Below, in pieces: positions 26,426 through 34,463 of a stretch of DNA of 41,453 bases; position 1 is the stretch's first letter; each line of letters begins with the position of its first letter. This stretch comes from Clostridia bacterium (GTDB lineage Bacteria; Bacillota; Clostridia; Peptostreptococcales; Caminicellaceae): NCBI GenBank assembly GCA_022361035.1, contig JAKSBP010000249.1, positions 1 to 41,453 of the forward strand. The letters run 5' to 3'. Under the pieces are notes generated by a model. That model was given only the letters and a program-made list of their open reading frames with translations, had not been told where the DNA came from and did no database searches. The translations under genes were made by a program, and so were the position numbers.

Positions 26426-26461
26426 AAATAAAAAACCTTGAAAATATGTAGTATTTCAAGG
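26426..26461 (-). terminator. Terminator of the structured RNA
   Basis: On the minus strand CCTTGAAAT pairs with ATTTTCAAGG and runs directly into TTTTTTATTTTG. It ends the RNA at 26430-26650, and its plus-strand reading could also follow spoVB. Confidence 0.8.
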
Positions 26462-26650
26462 CTGCTTACTATTTACCCAAGATGTCGTTACCTTGTAAAT
26501 TCACACCCGGTATCACTTAGGTGGGTGTTCTATTCTATGATTTTGACGTCCTCTGCCAAGGCATGCCATAGCCATAGAAACCCGAACTCCCGGATGTCTA
26601 TTGGTGGTTGAATTTTCAAGGCCTTAACGAACATCTTAGGCTAACATTCT
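26430..26650 (-). ncRNA. ssrS: Structured RNA, probably 6S RNA
   Basis: A roughly 220-base minus-strand RNA with no reading frame. The closing stem pairs AAGATGTTCGTTAAGGCCTTG (near 26617-26637) with CAAGGTAACGACATCTT (near 26479-26495). Inside is a large asymmetric single-stranded bubble with a small ACACCC/GGGTGT hairpin on the 3' side, then an apical arm containing GGCATGCCTTGG. A terminator ends it. This long-hairpin, open-bubble design is that of 6S RNA, which binds the housekeeping RNA polymerase in place of a promoter. A TATAAT box lies at 26658-26663. The identification rests on fold and size, not a covariance search. Confidence 0.65.
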
Positions 26651-26657
26651 TACCTAT

Positions 26658-26663
26658 ATTATA
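26658..26663 (-). promoter_or_regulatory. -10 box of the structured RNA
   Basis: TATAAT on the minus strand, about eight bases ahead of the inferred RNA start; the -35 region 17 bases upstream (TTTTAA) is poor. Confidence 0.4.
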
Positions 26664-26923
26664 ACCTATTAGTCAAAAAATTAAAAGTAGCGATTATGAT
26701 ATTGTATTTTCTCAAAGGATTTATTAAAATATATTAAAAAAGTAACTGCTTGTATCCGAAATATATTGTGTAAGTAAATTTTCATTTAAGCTTATAGAAA
26801 TCTAAGTAAAGACCTTAATTTATAAATTTTATATTATTATATAATTTTTTAAATACTTTTATAGTATAATTAAGCTTTGAAAACTATTCATATTATGGGC
26901 TAAAAGATGGGGTGTGAATTATT

Positions 26924-27382
26924 ATGAAAATATCAGACATTAACAAACATAATACTGATAATACTGTAAATTCATTACTAGCTAAGGAGTCTGCAAAGCC
27001 TCCAAAGCAGGTACAAAGTGATTTTGCTTTAAAGCTAAAGGGCCTGAATGAAGATTCTTTACAGGAGAAACTGACTACATTATTGAGTGACATAGACCTA
27101 CAATCAAGGAAAATTGAAAAAAACTTTGAACTAGGTGATATTTTAAAGTATAAAAAATTAGTAAAGGAATTTCTAAGTCTAACTGTTAGTAACTCCCATA
27201 AATTTTCCAAGGACAACTTCTTAGATAGAAGAGGTCGCCATAGAGTATTAGCTTCAATTAAGGAAATTGACCAAGAGTTAGAAAATTTAACAAAGGATTT
27301 TTTAGATACAGAACAGGATAAATTAAAAATTATAAATAGACTGGATGGTATTCGGGGAATGTTATTAGATATTTTTATGTAA
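26924..27382 (+). CDS. yaaR: YaaR-family (DUF327) protein
   Basis: A 152-residue helical protein with the DUF327 signature in its C-terminal half: LKYKKLVKEFLSLTVSNS, HKFSKDNFLDRRGRHRVLA and LDGIRGMLLDIFM at the end. It is present in many spore-forming and other Firmicutes with unknown function; in Bacillus it lies near DNA-replication genes, which is not the case here. The ATG at 26924 is preceded by a weak GGGGTG; a -10-like TATAAT lies at 26875-26880. It is a single gene followed by a short palindromic element. Confidence 0.92.
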   Translation: MKISDINKHNTDNTVNSLLAKESAKPPKQVQSDFALKLKGLNEDSLQEKLTTLLSDIDLQSRKIEKNFELGDILKYKKLVKEFLSLTVSNSHKFSKDNFLDRRGRHRVLASIKEIDQELENLTKDFLDTEQDKLKIINRLDGIRGMLLDIFM

Positions 27383-27412
27383 TGCATAACGTAAAAAAGC
27401 GTCTTAGACCCT

Positions 27413-27498
27413 TGAGGCTGTTAACAAACTCCCAATTTCAGTGTTCCTTGAACTTGGAAGTTTGTTAAAGTCTATCATCTTGTTAACTTTGTTAACAA
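27413..27498. repeat. Shortened palindromic element (AGGCT-arm family), copy c
   Basis: Nearly identical to the arms of the element at 12793 (TTGAGGCTGTTAACAAACTC and GAAGTTTGTTAAAG, then ATCATCTTGTTAAC with GTTAACAA), but lacking the central 65 or so bases and the AAACCTCC flanking hairpins. It fills the gap between yaaR and the pseudouridine synthase gene. Confidence 0.8.
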
Positions 27499-27547
27499 AA
27501 GTGGCTATTCATCGCCCTTCTAGCTACAGATTTTAAAGTATAAGACT

Positions 27548-28456
27548 TTACCTTGATAGCTTTTCAATAAGTTTCTTTACATCCTCTGGAATTTCTGCCC
27601 TTATAAATCTTTCTTTACCAGTTCTTGGTTGAAAAAATTTTAAAGTTTCGGCATGTAGTGCCTGCCTACCTATTAGTTTTTCATCTAAATATCCATAGAG
27701 TCCGTCACCGATTAAGGGATGTCCAATATGTTTCATATGGACCCTAATCTGATGAGTCCTTCCAGTTTCAAGAGTTAATCTAACTAAGGTAGCCTCTTCA
27801 TACCTATCTATAACTTCATAGTGGGTTATGCTTTTTTGGCCACTTTCAATTACTTTTCTATGAATAGAATCATCTTCACTTAAACCTATTGGTTCATCAA
27901 TAGTTCCAAAACTATTTTCCATCCTTCCCTTTACAACTGCTAAATATTTCTTTTCAACCATATTGTTATGCATTTGATTAGATAATTCCTGCTGAGCAAA
28001 GGGGTTTTTGGCAACCATTAATAATCCTGACGTATCTCTATCTAACCTATTAATAAACCTTATTTTAAAATCCTCACCTGTTTTGAGTAAATGATTAACA
28101 AGTCCATTGGCTATAGTATTATCTTTATAATTCTTTGTAGGATGAACCACAATATTAGGCTGTTTATTTATAATTAAAATATCCACATCTTCATAAACCA
28201 CTGTTATTGGAATATCCTGTGCCTCAAATTTATTAGCTTCATCCACCATTATGGCCTTCACAATATCTCCCCTTCTTAGCTTGCTACTTAAGGAAATATT
28301 ATTATCATTAACAAAAATAGTTTTATTCTTTTTTAATTTTCTTATCAGTCTTCCAGAAAGCTTCATTTTACCATAGAGAACTTCCTTTAATTTAATACCA
28401 ATATCTTCATCTTCTATCTTAAATATTAAAGTATTAGAATCAATCCCATCATTCAT
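27548..28456 (-). CDS. RluA-family 23S rRNA/tRNA pseudouridine synthase
   Basis: A 302-residue enzyme. An N-terminal S4 RNA-binding region (MKLSGRLIRKLKKNKTIFVNDN, about residues 30-55) precedes the RluA catalytic domain with ILIINKQPNIVVHPT, the active-site FINRLDRDTSGLLMVAKN (catalytic Asp), and LETGRTHQIRVHMKHIGHPLIGD. The start is the ATG at 28456, with AGGTGA five bases upstream; earlier in-frame starts have no binding site. It isomerises uridine in structural RNA; the exact site (RluD-like or RluA-like) is not decidable from sequence alone. Confidence 0.93.
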   Translation of the reverse strand: MNDGIDSNTLIFKIEDEDIGIKLKEVLYGKMKLSGRLIRKLKKNKTIFVNDNNISLSSKLRRGDIVKAIMVDEANKFEAQDIPITVVYEDVDILIINKQPNIVVHPTKNYKDNTIANGLVNHLLKTGEDFKIRFINRLDRDTSGLLMVAKNPFAQQELSNQMHNNMVEKKYLAVVKGRMENSFGTIDEPIGLSEDDSIHRKVIESGQKSITHYEVIDRYEEATLVRLTLETGRTHQIRVHMKHIGHPLIGDGLYGYLDEKLIGRQALHAETLKFFQPRTGKERFIRAEIPEDVKKLIEKLSR

Positions 28457-28733
28457 TTCATCACCTAATTCTGTTAGTATTCTATAATAGTAAAACTCCA
28501 TAAGCAATTTTATTACATATCTATGATACACTACTTCAAATATTTCTCCAACAGTAATATTAAAATTTAATTCTTCCTCTATTAAAATATATACTTTGAA
28601 GGAATTTAAAAATTATTCAAGAATAATACTATAAGTATGAAAAGAGTACAACTCCAAATTAATAATTCTAAAACATAGTTTTTATAAATCAAGGAAATAT
28701 AGCTTCTAGATATAAAAAGAGAGGAATATTATC

Positions 28734-29543
28734 ATGGACATAATAAATAAAATAATAAATATTGTTTCAAACAGTAAACCAGTTTCGAAGGAAACAGAAA
28801 GAATTTTAAAGCATAAGCTAGGAAAAAATGATTTTATTGTATCAGAAAATTTTGACCCAAATGCAGATTTAATTATATGCATTGGAGGAGATGGCTCATT
28901 CCTTAGAACTTTACATAAACATAATTTCCCTGACATACCCATTATAGGCATAAATACAGGTCATTTGGGATTTTTTCAAGATTTATCTCCCTATGAATTA
29001 GATGAATTTATTTTTAAATATAAAAAAGGCGATTACAGAATTGATGAAATTAACCCTATTGAAGGTTTGATATGTACAAGGGACAGTTGTATCGAAATAT
29101 TAGGAATAAATGAAATTGTGATAAAAGCCTACAAGTCTACAACAATACACCTAAACCTATCCTTAGATGAGAGTTTTTTGGAAAAATTCAGTGGTGATGG
29201 TATTTTAGTCTCTACACCTACGGGTAGTACAGCATACAACTATTCCTTAGGGGGAAGTATTGTAGACCCAAGGCTTAACATAATGCAAATTACACCTATG
29301 GCTCCTATAAATACTATAGCCTATCGTTCATTTACCTCAAGTATAATTGTACCTAAGTACTCTACCATAAAAATCCATCCTGAATACGCATATGAAAACT
29401 CCATATTAGTCGCAACCGATGGAACTGAATATAGGCATAATGGAATCTGTGAGGTTAATATAAGATTATCTGAGTTAAAGATAAAGTTACTGCGGTTTAA
29501 GGAGTATAATTTCTGGAATAAGGTTAAAGAAAAATTCCTATAG
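28734..29543 (+). CDS. nadK: NAD kinase
   Basis: A 269-residue enzyme that phosphorylates NAD to NADP. The active-site GGDGS lies at residues 51-55 with catalytic Asp 53, followed by IIGINTGHLGFFQD and the NAD-binding GDGILVSTPTGSTAYNYSLGG. The C-terminal region holds the TDG motif (LVATDGTEY). The length is typical for a Firmicute PpnK. GAGG lies upstream of the ATG. It stands alone, divergent from the pseudouridine synthase gene. Confidence 0.96.
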   Translation: MDIINKIINIVSNSKPVSKETERILKHKLGKNDFIVSENFDPNADLIICIGGDGSFLRTLHKHNFPDIPIIGINTGHLGFFQDLSPYELDEFIFKYKKGDYRIDEINPIEGLICTRDSCIEILGINEIVIKAYKSTTIHLNLSLDESFLEKFSGDGILVSTPTGSTAYNYSLGGSIVDPRLNIMQITPMAPINTIAYRSFTSSIIVPKYSTIKIHPEYAYENSILVATDGTEYRHNGICEVNIRLSELKIKLLRFKEYNFWNKVKEKFL

Positions 29544-29618
29544 GAATAAAAATACTATAGGATTTCCATATTTCTTAAATATACAAATTAACATGGATAA
29601 ACAGCTTTAAAAATAAAT

Positions 29619-29672
29619 AAATTTGAAAGAAAAATTTATAGGTTTTCACTGTTTTCTTTCAAATTTATTTTA
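29619..29672. terminator. Bidirectional terminator between nadK and the unknown gene
   Basis: A perfect 15-bp stem, AAATTTGAAAGAAAA/TTTTCTTTCAAATTT, with T-rich sequence following on the plus strand. It separates convergent genes. Confidence 0.75.
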
Positions 29673-29693
29673 GTTTTAATCCAATAGGAATAT

Positions 29694-30260
29694 TTAACCT
29701 ATTTTATAATGCAATATTAAATGTGTATTTGTGAGTTCCTCTTCTATAAGTATATAATGATTAAATTCCCTTTCGCAAAAATCCATAATTTCTCTTATAT
29801 TTTCAGTACCATCACTAATATCAAATATATCTACCTCAGTTTCCATCCATCCACTAGTTACAAGGGATTTAATAGAATTCTCATTTAAAAGCTCCTTTGG
29901 GACAGAGCCAAAAATGTTTCCCTTAATTGTTTTATGCTGAATCCAAAACTCGTTATGGGCCTTTAATGCCTTAGCATCCTTTAAGTCCTGGGACCTTGCC
30001 GCACCAAATCTTACAATATAATCCCCTTCAAAGTAGTTTCTCACACGTAAAGGCTTGTATAAAAAAGAGATTGTGTTAATTTTTGAACATTTTAAATTTT
30101 TATAAGTAGTGTCACATTTCTTTTGAAAACCGTTTTTAATTTTTTCACATATACAAATAATATTGTCAAGACTTTTTATAAGCTTATTTTCTTTATTAAC
30201 AGAACTATTGACCTCAAGCTCTAAAATAGCCCTTTTTAAAGCTAATATTTCTTGTTTCAT
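29694..30260 (-). CDS. Unknown protein coupled to the O-antigen-ligase-like gene
   Basis: A 188-residue soluble-looking protein. Residues about 1-55 form a coiled-coil-prone helix, followed by a mixed region with four cysteines (IICICEKI, KKCDTT, LKCSKI) and a C-terminal part rich in acidic and strand-forming residues. There is no membrane segment. The ATG at 30260 follows GGAGGGGA. It begins 46 bases inside the end of the upstream membrane-protein gene, so the two are translationally coupled and probably work together, perhaps in surface polysaccharide assembly. I do not recognise the family, and the coupling is the only functional clue. Confidence 0.7.
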   Translation of the reverse strand: MKQEILALKRAILELEVNSSVNKENKLIKSLDNIICICEKIKNGFQKKCDTTYKNLKCSKINTISFLYKPLRVRNYFEGDYIVRFGAARSQDLKDAKALKAHNEFWIQHKTIKGNIFGSVPKELLNENSIKSLVTSGWMETEVDIFDISDGTENIREIMDFCEREFNHYILIEEELTNTHLILHYKIG

Positions 30261-31488
30261 ATACTTCCCCTCCACTACACTTTCGGTTATCACAATAAGG
30301 ATGTGATGATCTTTTAAAAGAAGCTGTCATGTCCTTTATATTTATAATAAAGGCATAAATATAGATTACAAAAAATAGAAATTGTGGAGCAATAATTGGC
30401 ATATCTACAAAACCATGTATAAATATAGAAAGAAAACCTAAAAAGCAAGAAACAGCAGTATCTTTATAAAAACTACCTTCTAGTCTATATATATAATATA
30501 AATCTTTTATTAGTCCCACTAAAATCATACTAAAAATAATTAGTCCAATAAAACCTGTTTCCCCAAGTATATTTAAAATAAGATTATGGGCATGATGTAC
30601 AGGAGAATTAATTATCTGTGAGTAATTATGTATATAATTCTTCATAGTATTTAAACCGGTGCCAAAGAAAAAATGCTCATCTATAACCTTAAGAACTGAC
30701 CTATATATCTCTATTCTATATTGTAAGCTGTTATCATTTAAAGAATTATTTAAACTTATCCTCTCAATACCCGCATTTCCATTAATTAAAATCAAAGAAA
30801 TAAAAAACCCAAGGGAATATAATATATATATAATTTTTTTCCTATAGCAGTATGTAAGCAATAAAATTATTAATAAAGATATCCATGCCCCCCTAGAATA
30901 TGTTAAAATCAAACAAAAACTTGATAGTATAAGGGATATTACATTCATTTTTTTAAGCTTGATATTTTCTAAAGCAGTTAACTGTAGACTAATACAAAAA
31001 ATTAAATAACCCGATAGTACATTGGGATTTAACAAACTTGAATATGCTCTCATGCTAATGTTATATACACTACTATCTATCCAACTGGCAGAAAAATAAG
31101 AATCCTTAATAAAATAAAATTGAATAATACCATATGTAGAAATTATTATATTACTAATAACGAAAAATTTTAATATATCCTTAGTCTCATTAATAGAATT
31201 TATATATTTTCTAATTACTATATAAATAAGTACTGCTATAAAAATTCCTAAAAAACCTAGTAGGCTATCGACTTTATAATTTGATCTAAATAAGGACAAT
31301 ATAAGATAGAAAAAAAGTAATAATATATATTTCTCCTCTAGTACTAAAGAAAATATTTTTTTTCCTTCTCCTTTAATTATCAAGTAAAAAAATAATATTA
31401 AAAAAATGCCATAACCAGAAAAAGTTACAAGTGAACTGCCTATTAAAGCCCCAATTAATGTGATTTTTATTACAGCATTCTGTTTCAC
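30214..31488 (-). CDS. O-antigen ligase-like polysaccharide membrane protein
   Basis: A 424-residue polytopic protein with about ten or more hydrophobic segments. The central region matches the O-antigen ligase/Wzy_C family: LILTYSRGAWISLLIILLL, then an extracellular loop with FFGTGLNTMKNYIHNYS and SPVHHAHNLILNILGETGFIGL. That arginine- and histidine-containing loop is the family hallmark for transfer or polymerisation of undecaprenyl-linked glycans. Gram-positive members act in capsule, teichoic-acid-like or sheath polysaccharide assembly. Starts at GTG 31488 with CGGAGG upstream. No glycosyltransferases accompany it. The C-terminal about 40 residues are hydrophilic and overlap the next gene. 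Confidence 0.85.
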   Translation of the reverse strand: MKQNAVIKITLIGALIGSSLVTFSGYGIFLILFFYLIIKGEGKKIFSLVLEEKYILLLFFYLILSLFRSNYKVDSLLGFLGIFIAVLIYIVIRKYINSINETKDILKFFVISNIIISTYGIIQFYFIKDSYFSASWIDSSVYNISMRAYSSLLNPNVLSGYLIFCISLQLTALENIKLKKMNVISLILSSFCLILTYSRGAWISLLIILLLTYCYRKKIIYILYSLGFFISLILINGNAGIERISLNNSLNDNSLQYRIEIYRSVLKVIDEHFFFGTGLNTMKNYIHNYSQIINSPVHHAHNLILNILGETGFIGLIIFSMILVGLIKDLYYIYRLEGSFYKDTAVSCFLGFLSIFIHGFVDMPIIAPQFLFFVIYIYAFIINIKDMTASFKRSSHPYCDNRKCSGGEVYETRNISFKKGYFRA

Positions 31489-31849
31489 CTTTATCCTCCG
31501 AATACATTAATTGATTTGAAGAAATATTCAAAGAGATGATAGACCTTAAATCTAAATAAATTTTTAAAAGAAAATAGTCTACACTCCTACATTTCTTCTT
31601 CAAAATATTAAATTATAAAAAGAAACGTCCTAAATAGTATAATTATATTATTAAAATAGATTTTAGTTCCCATAAATAAAGTATCGAAAAAAAAACATAA
31701 ATTTGCTTAAATCTTATTTTATCATAAATGACCTCTAATTTTCATTACAATTTTTATTATTAAAAAAATCCTATAGCTTAGATTGAGCACAATTGTCTAT
31801 GGGAATATCATCAAGGTCATTAAATATTTAGCTTATATAGGTTACAAGC
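31489..31849. other. Intergenic gap left of repeat copy C
   Basis: About 360 AT-rich bases upstream of the membrane-protein gene. A short overlapping frame on the minus strand (31373-31603) has no family match and no binding site; I see no gene here. Confidence 0.5.
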
Positions 31850-32029
31850 TATAGATGTGTGACATACAAACTTAATAAACGAAAGCAGACACTGAGGTTT
31901 CCTTTAGAGCGATTTTTATGAATCTGTTTTACCTTCTTATTACTTATCTATAAACAGATTTATAGCATGAGCCTAAAGGATCCTCTGTGGCTGCTGTAGT
32001 AAGTTAACATTCTCAATCACTCATCTATA
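31850..32029 (+). repeat. 179-bp palindromic interspersed repeat, copy C
   Basis: 180 bases with ends TATAGATGTGTGA and TCACTCATCTATA, 85-90 per cent like copy B by eye. It sits between the divergent membrane-protein and phosphatase genes. Confidence 0.85.
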
Positions 32030-32179
32030 TAGTAGTGGACATTTTAATATTGTAATCTATCAGGTAAAATATGACTAAAAATACTCCATACAATTGAATT
32101 TTACTTTTAATCCTTTAAATATTTTTATTGATTTATTTTATTCTATAGATATAAAATAGACATGGAGGAGAGTTGCTCT

Positions 32180-32680
32180 ATGAAGAAAGCAGTTTTTTTA
32201 GATAGAGATGGTGTCATAAATGATAACCGTAAGCCTGTAAATAGCCCTGAAGACTTAAAGCTATATCCTTGGTCGGCAGAATCTATCTTGCAATTAAATA
32301 ATGCCGGTTATTACGTGTTTGTAGTAACGAACCAAGGAGGCATAGAAATGGGATATTTTAAAGAAAAAGATTTAAAGGAAATTCATATGAAGTTGATAAA
32401 TGAGATAAAAAAATCTGGTGCAAATATAGATGGAATAGAATACTGCCCCCACTTTAAAACTAAATGTAACTGTAGAAAACCTTTACCAGGCATGCTTAAG
32501 AGACTTGCAAAAAAATATGATGTGGATTTAAAAAATTCCTTTATGATAGGAGATAGAAATGTAGACATTGAAGCAGGTAATAAAAGTCATTGTAAAACTA
32601 TCAAAATAGGTAAGCCCTATAGTAAAGCAGATTATAATGTGAAAAATCTTCTAGAAGCAGTGAAAATAATATTATCTTAA
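32180..32680 (+). CDS. gmhB: D,D-heptose 1,7-bisphosphate phosphatase-type HAD phosphatase
   Basis: A 166-residue HAD-superfamily phosphatase. The nucleophile motif AVFLDRDGVIND opens it, the zinc loop CPHFKTKCNCRKP supplies Cys-His-Cys-Cys ligands, and FMIGDRNVDIEAG is motif IV. This set is specific to the GmhB/histidinol-phosphatase-like HisB-N subfamily that removes the C7 phosphate of heptose bisphosphate. No other heptose gene is adjacent. I start it at the ATG at 32180, nine bases after GGAGGAG; the earlier ATG overlaps that site. A strong terminator follows. Its neighbours on the left suggest surface glycan work, but this is inference. Confidence 0.88.
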   Translation: MKKAVFLDRDGVINDNRKPVNSPEDLKLYPWSAESILQLNNAGYYVFVVTNQGGIEMGYFKEKDLKEIHMKLINEIKKSGANIDGIEYCPHFKTKCNCRKPLPGMLKRLAKKYDVDLKNSFMIGDRNVDIEAGNKSHCKTIKIGKPYSKADYNVKNLLEAVKIILS

Positions 32681-32750
32681 AAAACTAATAGGAGCTTAGG
32701 TATATGTAACTCTTTAATTTTAGTAGTATTTCAATTCATGAAAAATTCAG

Positions 32751-32776
32751 GCCTGCCTATAAAACGGCAGGCTTTT
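32751..32776 (+). terminator. Terminator of the phosphatase gene
   Basis: GCCTGCC/GGCAGGC stem with an eight-base loop followed by TTTTG, about 70 bases after the stop. Its right half is shared with the palindromic element that follows. Confidence 0.7.
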
Positions 32777-32880
32777 GACAAATTTGAAATTCAAAGCGTG
32801 CTGAAATCGAGAGGCCCCAGGATATAAAAAATGGTTCTCGAATTAAACAACGACAAAAAATTCAGATTTGTCAAAAGCCT
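32769..32880. repeat. Palindromic element (AGGCT-arm family), copy d
   Basis: AGGCTTTTGACAAAT pairs with ATTTGTCAAAAGCCT as a perfect 15-bp arm; then GAAATCGAGAGGCC-like and GGTTCTCGAATT segments meet around the centre. Same design as copies a and b, without flanking hairpins. It lies between the phosphatase gene and rtcB. Confidence 0.8.
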
Positions 32881-32903
32881 GAAACTATTATTAATACCAA
32901 CCT

Positions 32904-34127
32904 TTATGACTTAAAATTATATAGTGGCTTAATAATATCCACTATTTCAACAGTATCTTTTATATTCTCTAAGATTTCTTTTATGGGCTTATAAACCATA
33001 GGAGCTTCATCCAGCGTTGATTCCTTAACCGAGGTAGACCATATATCCTTCATGCTATGTTTATATTGCTCTAAGTCAATCACTTCTCTGGCCCTACTCC
33101 TGCTCATCAATCTCCCTGCTCCATGGGGTGCTGAGTTATTCCAGTCTTCATTGCCTTTGCCAACTGCAATAATACTTCCATCCCTCATATTAATAGGAAT
33201 CAATACTTTTTCACCCTTTAAAGCAGATATTGCACCCTTTCTAATAACCATATCCTCAAAATCAATATAGTTATGGATAGTTTGGAAATGTTCCAAGCTA
33301 TTAATATCTAAGCCTAAATAAGTTAATATTTTCTTAGCCATCACTTTTCTATTAAGATTTGCATAGTCTTGAGCTGTTTTCATATCATTTAGATACTCTT
33401 CAAGCTTAACATCTTCAAGAAAACATAGGTACTTTGGTAAATTATATTTATTAATTAATGCTTCTATTTTTTCAATAGCAGTCTCTATTTCACCCTGCCT
33501 GTTTTCTTGATTTAAAATTTCTATCTGTTTATTTTTTTCATCATTAAAATATTCAACCTGTTTATTGCAATATTCTATTGCCTTCCTTTGATGATATTCG
33601 GCAATCCTATGTCCAAAATTCCTACTTCCTGAGTGAATCACTAACCATTTATCCCTATTCTTATCTTGATTAACTTCAATAAAATGGTTTCCTCCACCTA
33701 ATGAACCAATGGATAATAGATTTCTTTTAAAGTTACCCTTAGTTTTATTAGATATTTCAGCAATTTTATCATGAAACCCTTTATCAAATCTAGTTTGGAT
33801 TTTTTTATTAACTTTATTTCCATGGGGAATATTATCCCTTATAAATTTATCTAGACCTTCAAAATCGATTTCAATAGACCCAAGTTTTATTGCTATAATA
33901 CCGCATCCTATGTCAACTCCAACCAAGTTAGGGATTCCCTTGTTTCCCAAATTTGCAGTAAAGCCTATTACACAGCCCTTTCCGGCATGGGTATCGGGCA
34001 TTATCCTTACCCTGCTTCCCTTAAATGCCTCTTGGTCTAGTAATTCAACTATCTGGGCTATGGCTTCTTCCTGTATATTATGTGTAAATACTTTTGCAGT
34101 ATTATATCTTCCTTTTACCTCTAACAT
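32904..34127 (-). CDS. rtcB: RtcB RNA-splicing ligase
   Basis: A 407-residue GTP-dependent RNA ligase that joins 2',3'-cyclic phosphate or 3'-phosphate ends to 5'-OH ends. The metal-site residues are seen in MPDTHAGKGCVIGFT, GVDIGCGI, GGGNHFIEVN and HSGSRNFGHRIAEYH; the PHGAGR segment near the C-terminus holds the histidine that forms the GMP intermediate in this family. The length is at the short end of the RtcB range. AGGAGG precedes the ATG. There is no archease or RtcR partner nearby, so it probably acts alone in RNA repair. Confidence 0.94.
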   Translation of the reverse strand: MLEVKGRYNTAKVFTHNIQEEAIAQIVELLDQEAFKGSRVRIMPDTHAGKGCVIGFTANLGNKGIPNLVGVDIGCGIIAIKLGSIEIDFEGLDKFIRDNIPHGNKVNKKIQTRFDKGFHDKIAEISNKTKGNFKRNLLSIGSLGGGNHFIEVNQDKNRDKWLVIHSGSRNFGHRIAEYHQRKAIEYCNKQVEYFNDEKNKQIEILNQENRQGEIETAIEKIEALINKYNLPKYLCFLEDVKLEEYLNDMKTAQDYANLNRKVMAKKILTYLGLDINSLEHFQTIHNYIDFEDMVIRKGAISALKGEKVLIPINMRDGSIIAVGKGNEDWNNSAPHGAGRLMSRSRAREVIDLEQYKHSMKDIWSTSVKESTLDEAPMVYKPIKEILENIKDTVEIVDIIKPLYNFKS

Positions 34128-34210
34128 AAAACTTCCTCCTACACCTCTAAATATTTAACCCTTACTTCTCTACAATTTTAACACTTTTTTTATATTTTTT
34201 CATCTATACA

Positions 34211-34362
34211 TATAGATATGTAGAATCTGAGGTTTCCTTTTGAGGGATTTCTATAAACCTGTTTAACCTCTATTATTATGTTAAAAACAGGTTTATAACA
34301 TGAACCAAAAGGATTCTCTGTGGCTGCTGAAGTAAGTTAACTTTCTCAATCACTCATCTATA
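34211..34362 (+). repeat. Palindromic interspersed repeat, copy D (short left arm)
   Basis: 152 bases, ends TATAGATATG and TCACTCATCTATA. Compared with copy B it lacks about 27 bases of the left arm. Its central stem is AAACCTGTTT/AAACAGGTTT rather than AAATCTGTTTT/AAAACAGATTT, so both arms changed together. Confidence 0.8.
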
Positions 34363-34463
34363 ATGTTTCTACAGCACTATATTTAGATTTTATGAATAAA
34401 GAACTTTTAGAGGAAAAGAAACACTTAAATAATTTTAAGCTGAAAAAGTAAATATATATTTAT

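Noticed and set aside
26893..27387. 164-residue minus-strand reading frame
   Set aside because: Wholly antisense to yaaR, whose family match is clear.
31373..31603. 76-residue minus-strand reading frame
   Set aside because: It overlaps the start of the O-antigen-ligase-like gene in another frame and has no binding site.
8437..34362. A CRISPR array
   Set aside because: Repeats are about 179 bp, kilobases apart and palindromic throughout, with no regular spacers and no cas genes.
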